Assembly (NCBI GenBank): GCA_021784575.1
Contig: JAJYHX010000008.1
Span: 1 to 64,000, forward strand
Length of the DNA stretch: 64,000 bases
Direction of reading: 5' to 3'
From: Nitrospirota bacterium
GTDB taxonomy: Bacteria; Nitrospirota; JACRHJ01
A program made the position numbers and the translations under genes. A model generated the notes under the pieces. The model saw only the letters and a list, made by a program, of their open reading frames with translations. It had not been told where the DNA came from and did no database searches. Positions 57,281 through 64,000 of the stretch are shown here, in pieces (within the stretch, counting starts at the first letter, position 1; each line of letters opens with the position of its first letter).

Positions 57281-58237
57281 CTATATATATTTCATCGGGT
57301 TTACCGGGACTCCGTTGACCAGCACCTCGTAATGGAGGTGCGGGCCGGTGGAATGCCCGGTATTCCCGATTGCGCCTATCACATCGCCTCTTTTGACGCG
57401 CTGGCCGTCCTGCACGCCTATCCTGGAGAGGTGGCAATACATCGTCGCCATGCCGTAGCCGTGCTCTATCTTCACATAATTCCCGTAGCTCGACGAAAAG
57501 CCCGCGGCGGACACCGTGCCGTCAGCGGTGGCGTGGACCGGGGTCCCGATGTCGTTTGCTATGTCAAGCCCGCAATGGAACTCCGTCGTGCCGTAAATGG
57601 GGGAGTTGCGGTATCCGAACCTGGAGGTTATGAATCCCCTCACGGGCCAGATGCTCGGAGTGCAGGCCATGATGGAGTTCCTCTGCTCGAAATAGACCAT
57701 CAGCTTCTTTATCCTGGCCTCTTCGGACGAGGCGTCGGATTTTAGGCTGTCGAGCTCCCGGGATACCTGGGCGGCGGCTTCGCCTTCGGGCTTCCTGCCG
57801 AATTCCCGGAGGCTTACCGCGCCGATCTCGGACGACCCGCCCGTCCCTTTCACGCCGAAACTCTTTCCGGCGACATTGCCGGCGACTGAGCTTAAGCGGT
57901 CGGAAAGCTCCTTTATTTTCGCCATCCGGCTCTTCATGTCAACGACGGAGACCGCCATCTTCATGAGCTGGGCGTGCTGGGACGAGGCCTCCCGCCGGAG
58001 ATAGTCGAGCTCTATTACCTTTCCGGCCATACTCAGGTATTCCCCGAACATGCCGGTGGAAAGCATGACGGCGGCGACCGCGGCAATAAGGGAGTTCCTG
58101 AGCAGGGATTTGGATATGCTGAACTTTCGGACTTTGGAGTTCGGTCCGGGCAGGATTACGACGGTGAAGTACTCTTTCTTCCGAGTGCTTGCCGCCTGCT
58201 TGTAAAGATTATACCTTTCCTTCAGCCTTTGTAGCAG
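57281..58237 (-). CDS. M23-family peptidoglycan endopeptidase with a non-canonical start
   Basis: The C-terminal 130 residues form an M23 (LytM) metallopeptidase: FHCGLDIANDIGTPVHA with zinc His and Asp, and GHSTGPHLHYEVLVNG with the HLH zinc motif. The middle is coiled coil. A membrane helix (about 45-68) spans the first in-frame ATG (58066), and conserved upstream sequence reads LLQRLKERYNLYK..., so the true start is further up. No ATG, GTG or TTG exists in the frame; CTG at 58237 with GGGGGG six bases upstream is the best candidate. The protein is about 318 residues, membrane anchored, and cuts peptidoglycan peptide bridges. Confidence 0.75.
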   Translation of the reverse strand: MLQRLKERYNLYKQAASTRKKEYFTVVILPGPNSKVRKFSISKSLLRNSLIAAVAAVMLSTGMFGEYLSMAGKVIELDYLRREASSQHAQLMKMAVSVVDMKSRMAKIKELSDRLSSVAGNVAGKSFGVKGTGGSSEIGAVSLREFGRKPEGEAAAQVSRELDSLKSDASSEEARIKKLMVYFEQRNSIMACTPSIWPVRGFITSRFGYRNSPIYGTTEFHCGLDIANDIGTPVHATADGTVSAAGFSSSYGNYVKIEHGYGMATMYCHLSRIGVQDGQRVKRGDVIGAIGNTGHSTGPHLHYEVLVNGVPVNPMKYI

Positions 58238-58294
58238 AAAGATCCCCCCTTTCGTAAAACTCGACGTTTTTCTACCACAAGGGGATTAGCCCTG

Positions 58295-59737
58295 TCAAGG
58301 ATTTTCTGCCTTTGCAAGAACGCAGATTCGACACGCCCCGGACCTTTTTGCGCATCGCTCCTTCGCCAGGCGTACGATAAGGGCGTGATATTCATTGTAT
58401 AATTTCACGTCCCCGGGCAGGGAATCCATAAAGAATTTCTGCACTTCGTGATATTCGGAGTCCGGCGGGAAAAAGCCGTGCCGGGAGAAAATCCGCTTCG
58501 TGTACGCGTCCACGACGAATACCGGCATCTCAAGGGCATAGAGCATTATGGAGTCCGCCGTCTCCGGGCCGATGCCGGTCACCGAGAGGAGTTCACGCCG
58601 GATTTGCGCCACATCGCCCTTGCGCATTTTCCCGGTTTTCCCGCCGTAACTCTCCATGAAATATTTAACGAACGACTTTAGCCTTTTCGCCTTGATGTTG
58701 AAGTAGCCGGACGGCTTTATAAGCTCCGCGAGCCGTCCCTCGGGCATGGCGTCGATCGCCTCCGGGGAGAGCGAATCGGAGCGCTTTAAATTGCTTATCG
58801 CCTTCTCGACATTCGTCCAGCTCGTGTTCTGCGTGAGTATCGCCCCCACCATAACCTCGAACGGCGTCTCTCCCGGCCACCAGCTCTGCGGGCCGTAATG
58901 CTCGAGGAGGGAATTGTAAATTTTGATAAGTTCCCCTCTCCCCATCCCCTCTCCCGCAAGGGGCGAGGGGTTTCGCTTCTCTATGATGTTATTTACCTTT
59001 TTACCCTCACCACCCGTGGGGGAGGGTGGCGCAAAGCGCCGGGAGAGGGCTGGCTTGGGGTTTTCTTTCCTTATTTTGTTCACAAGTATATGCGCCCTCC
59101 TTGCCGGTTCCGGGAGGCGGTACTTCGCGCAGCATCCAAGGACGATTTCGCAGGCCCTGTCCAGGCTTGTCATGTGGCCCACGGAAACAAAAACGGGCTT
59201 CACCTTCTCCTTCGTCCTGAGCGCGCGCCCGACCTCGATGTTTTTATAGACGAGCGGAGATGTCGAGCCGCGCATCCTTGCCGGTTCCCTGAACTCGCCC
59301 ACGAGAACGGACTTTGCGCAGCCTATCGACGGTATGCCCGTCAGGACGCCTATGTGGGACGCTATCCCGAAGCCGCGCGGATGCGCGACCCCGTGGCCGT
59401 CAACCAGGATAACATCGGGCCTGTTCTTCAGCTTGCCGAGCGCCTTGATTACAATCGGCCCCTCGCGGAAGGACAAAAGACCAGGGATATACGGGAACGG
59501 CGCCTTCCCGGAGGCGCGGGCTTCCTCGATTGTCTCCAACTCCGGGAACTTCAGGACCACCACGGCGGCGTGGAAATTATCGCTCCCCTTATCGTAAGAT
59601 ACATCCGCCCCGGCGACAAGATGGACGGGGCCTGTTTTGTCTTCGAGCACAAGCCGCGGCTTCAGCCGTTCCTGTATGCGGACGGCCTCTTTGTAGTTTC
59701 TCGGCCTGCGGGGGTGTTTCAAGACGGGTTCAACCAA
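58295..59737 (-). CDS. nfi: endonuclease V - endonuclease III-like fusion
   Basis: The 480-residue protein joins two DNA repair domains. Residues about 1-222 are endonuclease V: VAGADVSYDKG, VDGHGVAHPRGFGIASHIG and IPSIGCAKSVLVG with acidic residues, which cuts beside deoxyinosine. Residues about 265-480 are an HhH-GPD glycosylase/lyase: LTQNTSWTNVEKAI, GIGPETADSI and catalytic Asp in VFVVDAYTKRIF. The Fe-S tail has C-x6-C-x2-C but no fourth Cys. Between them, residues 227-245 and 255-268 (PSPTGGEG, PSPLAGEGMGRGE) are encoded by two repeat units (59001 and 58932). The start overlaps cutA by eight bases. Confidence 0.85.
   Translation of the reverse strand: MVEPVLKHPRRPRNYKEAVRIQERLKPRLVLEDKTGPVHLVAGADVSYDKGSDNFHAAVVVLKFPELETIEEARASGKAPFPYIPGLLSFREGPIVIKALGKLKNRPDVILVDGHGVAHPRGFGIASHIGVLTGIPSIGCAKSVLVGEFREPARMRGSTSPLVYKNIEVGRALRTKEKVKPVFVSVGHMTSLDRACEIVLGCCAKYRLPEPARRAHILVNKIRKENPKPALSRRFAPPSPTGGEGKKVNNIIEKRNPSPLAGEGMGRGELIKIYNSLLEHYGPQSWWPGETPFEVMVGAILTQNTSWTNVEKAISNLKRSDSLSPEAIDAMPEGRLAELIKPSGYFNIKAKRLKSFVKYFMESYGGKTGKMRKGDVAQIRRELLSVTGIGPETADSIMLYALEMPVFVVDAYTKRIFSRHGFFPPDSEYHEVQKFFMDSLPGDVKLYNEYHALIVRLAKERCAKRSGACRICVLAKAENP
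58932..58972. repeat. CCCCTCTCCC repeat in the nfi-nth linker (unit 1)
   Basis: ccccatcccctctcccgcaagg and ggcgagggg form inverted arms. It encodes PSPLAGEGMGRGE in the fusion protein. Confidence 0.75.
59001..59055. repeat. CCCTCACC repeat in the nfi-nth linker (unit 2)
   Basis: accctcaccacccgtgggg and aggg...agcgccgggagagggc form the unit; translated in frame it gives ALSRRFAPPSPTGGEG. A second copy type is at 58932. Confidence 0.7.
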
Positions 59738-60053
59738 GGCGGGTGTTTTCCGCTATCCACTGGAGGTATGGCTTAAAGCCTTCGGATATTTCAAGCGCGA
59801 TAATCTCCGGCACCTCGTAGGGGTGCATGGAGCGGACTCTTTTTTCAAGCTGCGGGAATCTCCCGGACGCGGTCTTGATTACGAGAAGGCACTCCCGCTC
59901 GTCGCAGATATCTCCCTTCCACCTGTAAATGGAGCGTATGCCCCTCACGATATTCGCGCAGGCCGCAAGCCGCTCCTCCACGAGCGTCCGGCCAATCATG
60001 GCCGCGGAGTCTTCGTCCGGCGCGGTAACAAGCGCAACGATTTCCTCAGTCAT
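59730..60053 (-). CDS. cutA: CutA1 divalent cation tolerance protein
   Basis: The 107-residue protein has the CutA1 hallmarks RTLVEERLAACANIV, GIRSIYRWKGDI, MHPYEVPEIIAL and YLQWIAENT. It forms trimers and is linked to copper tolerance. It overlaps the next gene (nfi) by eight bases at its 3' end and a preceding gene by eight at its 5' end. Confidence 0.92.
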   Translation of the reverse strand: MTEEIVALVTAPDEDSAAMIGRTLVEERLAACANIVRGIRSIYRWKGDICDERECLLVIKTASGRFPQLEKRVRSMHPYEVPEIIALEISEGFKPYLQWIAENTRLG

Positions 60054-60612
60054 CGCATTTGAGGCCCGTAAAGCTCAGATCTTTCCCGCACGCCGGTTTT
60101 CCCCCCTTTTCGTTCAGATATGGGGACAGTTCATTCTTTAATATCTCTTTTATAAAATTCGGGGTGTCGTCCGGCTGACGCAAGGCAGTCGGCGGGCTCA
60201 TTTTTTTTATATTCATGGCGTCCGCCTCTTCCTCGGCAAGGCATATCACCCACCAGGAAAATTCCTCCGCCGAGCCGTAGAACATATGTCTCTCTTCGTT
60301 ATTAAGCCCGGTAAGGAGTTTCCTGTAGTATTTACCGGATATGCAGTTGAGCCTCTCGGCGCCGGCGAGCCTGAACATCCCCGGGAAAAGCCCCGGGTGA
60401 TGCCCGATGCCTTCGGCGAACTTCTTCCTGTTCTGCAAAATATATTTCCCGAGGGCGGCGCGTATATCCGCCTCGTGGTCGAGCCTTCCGATTACGTAGG
60501 CCGAATATTCCCGCATGAAAAGCGGATGCCCTATCGTCCCGCCCTGTGCTCTGGACACCGCCGGGAAAAACAAGACCGACAGGACGAAAAGAATGCCGGT
60601 AATCTTTTTCAT
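60046..60612 (-). CDS. exported protein of unknown function
   Basis: The 188-residue protein has a signal peptide (MKKITGILFVLSVLFFPAVSRAQG). The mature part has few hydrophobic stretches, several Cys (LNCISGKYY, VICLAEEE, PACGKDL, LKCDD) and a conserved-looking helical core with Trp-Trp. No family is recognised. It lies between pheT and cutA, both overlapping or abutting. Confidence 0.6.
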   Translation of the reverse strand: MKKITGILFVLSVLFFPAVSRAQGGTIGHPLFMREYSAYVIGRLDHEADIRAALGKYILQNRKKFAEGIGHHPGLFPGMFRLAGAERLNCISGKYYRKLLTGLNNEERHMFYGSAEEFSWWVICLAEEEADAMNIKKMSPPTALRQPDDTPNFIKEILKNELSPYLNEKGGKPACGKDLSFTGLKCDD

Positions 60613-60614
60613 GG

Positions 60615-63023
60615 CTATTGTTCCCTTATCTCCGCGCCAAGGCGTTCCTTAAGGACGTCCATTATTTTTTTATGCGCGAGGTTCGCTTCCTCGTCCGTAA
60701 GCGTCTTCTCGAAAGAGCGGTAGGTGACGGTATACGCCAGGCTTTTTTTGCCTTCGGGTATCGGCGCGCCCTCGTAGTAATCGAAAAGCTTCACGTCCTC
60801 GACAAGGCCAAGCTTGAGCGACTCCATGGCCTTCAGGACGGAGAGCGACGTGACATCCGCCGGGACGATGACGGCGATGTCCCGTTCGACAGCGGGATAC
60901 CTGGGAAGTGCCTTGTAAGACGGCAATGCAGAGGCGGCCTCGATTATCGACCGGAAGTCTATCTCGAACACGCATACCTCCGCCGGTATGTCCCATCTCT
61001 CGGCAATGTCCGGGTGAACCTGGCCTATGTAACCCGCCGGGCTTCCGCCGACAAGCAGCCTCGCCGCCTTGCCCGGATGCAGAAACGGCGCGTCCTCCTC
61101 TGCGGCGAATACCGCGTTTGCAACCCTCAGGGCGTCGAGCATCTGCTCCACCGCGCCCTTCATGTCGTAGAAATCCGCTTTCCTGCCGCCCGTTTCCCAG
61201 GGCGATGCGGCCCGTGCGCCGCACGCCAGCCCGCCGATTTTAAGCGGCTCGTTCGGGAGCCCCGGCCCGGCATGAATGAAGACGCGCGAAAGCTCGAAAA
61301 CCTTCATGTCCCTGACGCCGCGGCTCAAGTTCAGTGAAAGATTGCCGAAAAGGCTCGGCAGAAGCGTCGTGCGCATGACGGACTGCCCGGCGGAGAGCGG
61401 GTTCTGCAAGGTTACGGTCTTCCTCCTGAAGTCGTTTTCCGAAAGACCCAGCCTGTCGAAATCTCCAGGGTCCATAAAGCTATAGTTTACCACTTCGTGG
61501 AAACCGCAGTCCTGCATCGCATCTCTTGCCCGCATAGAGGCCGCAAGCACGGTGTCCGGCTCCCGCGCCGCCGCGGCGCGCGCGGGCATGGAGCTTCTTA
61601 TCTTGCCGTATCCGTAAACCCTCGCCGCCTCCTCGACAAAGTCTATCTCGCGGGTCAAATCCGGCCTGAACGCCGGAGCCTGGAGGAGAAACGAATCCTC
61701 CGTCTCCTCGTGTATCTTTATCCGGAGCCGCTTCATAATGTCTGCTATCTCGTCTTTTTCGAGGCCGGCCCCAAGGATTTCGTTCACCCTCGCCACGCGG
61801 AGCGTCACCACCGGCATCTTCAGGGGGTTCGGATATTCGTCGATCCTTCCCGCCGCTATCTCGCCGCCCGCAAGCCCGGCAATCATGGACGCCGCCCTGT
61901 CGAGGGCCGTTATGACGCCTTCCGGGTCCGCGCCCCTCTCGAAACGATGAGACGCCTCCGTGTGCAGGCCGAGCTTCCGGGAGGTCTTCCGGACGCAGGA
62001 CGGGTTGAAATAAGCCGATTCGAGGAATACGTCCGTCGTCTGGTCCGTGACCTCGGAGTTCTGTCCTCCCATCACCCCGGCAAGGGCCACGGGCCTGTCT
62101 GCGTCGCAGATAAGGAGCATGTCCTTTGAGAGCGTCCTCTCTACGCCGTCGAGCGTCGTGAAGACCTCGCCCTCCACGGCCCGGCGGACGATTATCTCCC
62201 GGCCCGCGAGGAACCGGCAGTCGAACGCGTGGAGCGGCTGCCCCATCTCCATCATCACGTAGTTCGTCGCGTCCACGACGTTATTTATGCTGCGCACCCC
62301 GACTGCCTGAAGCCGCCTCCGCATCCACGCCGGGGACGGCCCGGCCTTCACACCAGTAACAAGCCTCCCGGCATAGCGCGGGCAAAGCTCCGGGTCTTCA
62401 ATCGTAACCTTCATCCGTCCGGCTATGTTCGCGCCATGCTCGGCCAGCTTGAACTTCGGCTGCCTGAGCGCCGAGCGCGTCAGGGCCGCGGCCTCGCGCG
62501 CGATGCCGAGCGCGCAGAGACAGTCCGGGCGGTTGGGCGTCACATTTATCTCCATCGCCCAGTCGTCAAGTCCGACGGCCTTGACTATGTCCCCGCCAAC
62601 GGGCGCATCCTCCGGGAGTATCATAAGCCCGGACGACTCCTTCGCAAGCCCAAGCTCCTTCTCGGAGCACAGCATCCCGAAAGACAGGACTCCCCGAAGC
62701 TTCGCCTTCTCTATCTTCATGCCGCCCGGCAGTTCCGCCCCGGGCAAAGCCAGGGGGACTCTGTCCCCGGCGTGTAGATTCTTCGCGCCGCAGATGACCG
62801 GCAGGACTTCACTGCCGTTGTCAACCTCGCAGAGCGTAAGCCTGTCGGCGTTCGGGTGTGGGTTTATCGACACAATCCTGCCCACGACAACGCCGCTTAT
62901 GCCCTCGCCCAGGTATTCCAGGCCCTCGACCTCAAGCCCGGCCATAGTCAGCCTGTCCGAGACCTGCCGAACAGTCAGGTCCGTCTCCACGTATTCCTTC
63001 AGCCAGTTAAAGCTTGTGCGCAA
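60615..63023 (-). CDS. pheT: phenylalanyl-tRNA synthetase beta subunit
   Basis: The 802-residue subunit has an N-terminal tRNA-binding EMAP-like domain (about 40-150), the B3/4 editing domain, B5 domains, the catalytic-like core (RGVRDMKVFELSRVF) and the C-terminal FDX-ACB domain (VERDIAVIVPADV...). With PheS it charges tRNA-Phe and edits Tyr. Its neighbour upstream is a small membrane protein and then pheS, so the pair is split by one gene. Confidence 0.95.
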   Translation of the reverse strand: MRTSFNWLKEYVETDLTVRQVSDRLTMAGLEVEGLEYLGEGISGVVVGRIVSINPHPNADRLTLCEVDNGSEVLPVICGAKNLHAGDRVPLALPGAELPGGMKIEKAKLRGVLSFGMLCSEKELGLAKESSGLMILPEDAPVGGDIVKAVGLDDWAMEINVTPNRPDCLCALGIAREAAALTRSALRQPKFKLAEHGANIAGRMKVTIEDPELCPRYAGRLVTGVKAGPSPAWMRRRLQAVGVRSINNVVDATNYVMMEMGQPLHAFDCRFLAGREIIVRRAVEGEVFTTLDGVERTLSKDMLLICDADRPVALAGVMGGQNSEVTDQTTDVFLESAYFNPSCVRKTSRKLGLHTEASHRFERGADPEGVITALDRAASMIAGLAGGEIAAGRIDEYPNPLKMPVVTLRVARVNEILGAGLEKDEIADIMKRLRIKIHEETEDSFLLQAPAFRPDLTREIDFVEEAARVYGYGKIRSSMPARAAAAREPDTVLAASMRARDAMQDCGFHEVVNYSFMDPGDFDRLGLSENDFRRKTVTLQNPLSAGQSVMRTTLLPSLFGNLSLNLSRGVRDMKVFELSRVFIHAGPGLPNEPLKIGGLACGARAASPWETGGRKADFYDMKGAVEQMLDALRVANAVFAAEEDAPFLHPGKAARLLVGGSPAGYIGQVHPDIAERWDIPAEVCVFEIDFRSIIEAASALPSYKALPRYPAVERDIAVIVPADVTSLSVLKAMESLKLGLVEDVKLFDYYEGAPIPEGKKSLAYTVTYRSFEKTLTDEEANLAHKKIMDVLKERLGAEIREQ

Positions 63024-63039
63024 TTTCGGTTTGTCCTTG

Positions 63040-63497
63040 TCAGTATGCCTTTATGGATTTCTCTTTAAGAAAAGCTTCCATGTCTTTCCTTACCCTGTCC
63101 GGGAAACCTATCATGTCCATAGGCACGACGCCCGTCTTCGGCCCTTTTGGCGTCGCGTAATCCACAAGGAAGAATTCCCTTTTCTTCCCTTTTTTGCCGG
63201 GAAGCGCCCTGAACCCGGCCCTGGCCGCCTTTTCCCACGGGCATCTGTCTCTCTTCCAGGGGTTTACGCCGTAGACCATGAAACCCTTTTCATCCCATTC
63301 GAATACCGGGAACTTCCAGAAGCGGTAGACCGCTGCGATGACAATTATGTTCAGAAGATACAGCAGCGCAAGAGGCGCGAATGTCAAAGGACCCTGGAAC
63401 CTCTTCAGCAGATACCCCAGGACGACATCCGCCCCGATGCAATAAAGGATAACCTCGTTCATCCTCTTCTGCGAGAGGAACATCCGCCCCGCGCGCA

Positions 63498-63498
<1 letters not shown>
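63040..63498 (-). CDS. small membrane protein between pheS and pheT
   Basis: The 152-residue protein has two predicted membrane helices (about 16-34 and 40-60) and then a soluble part with EKGFMVYGVNPWKRDRCPW and GFPDRVRKDMEAFLKEKSIK. The layout resembles small PH-like/YcxB membrane proteins, but the family is not recognised. It overlaps the pheS stop by one base and lies 17 bases before pheT, so it is part of the operon. Confidence 0.6.

Positions 63499-64000
<502 letters not shown>

Overview
The window is about 64 kb of a GC-rich bacterial chromosome, with most genes on the minus strand in tight operons. LptD, a PagL-like lipid A deacylase, RseP and a dTDP-rhamnose pathway indicate a Gram-negative outer membrane. 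The gene order uppS-cdsA-dxr-rseP-ispG-proS, the sigma-54 promoters with an NtrC-type activator, the GH57 glucanotransferase and the many hybrid sensory proteins resemble Desulfobacterota ('Deltaproteobacteria')/Nitrospirota-type genomes. The exact taxon cannot be fixed from the sequence alone.

Layout. 0-0.5 kb: an IS3-type end abutting a truncated gene. 0.5-2.2 kb: rhodanese, SpoU/TrmH rRNA methyltransferase and a FabZ-like dehydratase behind a sigma-70 promoter. 2.8-4.5 kb: amt-glnK under a near-consensus sigma-54 promoter. 4.8-6.2 kb: YHS protein, VanZ protein and a REC-PilZ protein. 6.2-13.5 kb: proS, ispG, rseP, dxr, cdsA, uppS (isoprenoid, phospholipid and envelope precursors). 13.5-19.8 kb: a VCBS/FG-GAP periplasmic protein, GH57 4-alpha-glucanotransferase, CDF metal exporter and an NDUFA9-like SDR. 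19.9-34.3 kb: a chemotaxis-like signalling island (cheB, cheR, HEAT-repeat protein, second cheR, MCP, cheW, cheA, two receivers, NtrC-type regulator, histidine kinase). IS debris flanks it on both sides, and a tRNA-Arg(CCU) lies next to it. 35-39 kb: ketosynthase, SRPBCC cyclase, U32/UbiU-like protein and methyltransferase, a possible small biosynthetic cluster, followed by mdh and a CNNM/CorC protein. 41.5-49 kb: an H-NOX-like protein, PagL-like protein, UDP-sugar genes (uxs, ugd) and rfbDBCA. 48.8-57 kb: lptD, folC, accD, a nitrilase-family protein, secA and a cold-shock gene. 57-64 kb: an M23 peptidase, an endonuclease V-endonuclease III fusion, cutA, an exported protein, pheT, a small membrane protein and the 3' part of pheS.

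The most striking feature is the number of dispersed palindromic repeats, at least five or six families. Several lie inside or across genes: they form the linker of the EndoV-EndoIII fusion, an inserted peptide in RfbD, an internal peptide and the C-terminus of a methyltransferase, the N-terminus of the PagL-like protein and the stop codon of the GH57 gene. Other points of interest are the 7-Cys 'two-CW' module shared by the MCP and the histidine kinase, the sigma-54 promoter for the chemotaxis operon, a candidate parS site, a prolyl-tRNA synthetase with a low-GC editing-domain segment, and a nitrilase-family protein whose catalytic Glu is Gln.

Functionally the window combines housekeeping (translation, secretion, fatty acid/folate, isoprenoid), envelope construction (LPS transport, rhamnose and UDP-sugar supply, undecaprenyl phosphate), nitrogen sensing and an accessory signalling island. 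No CRISPR array or rRNA gene is visible.
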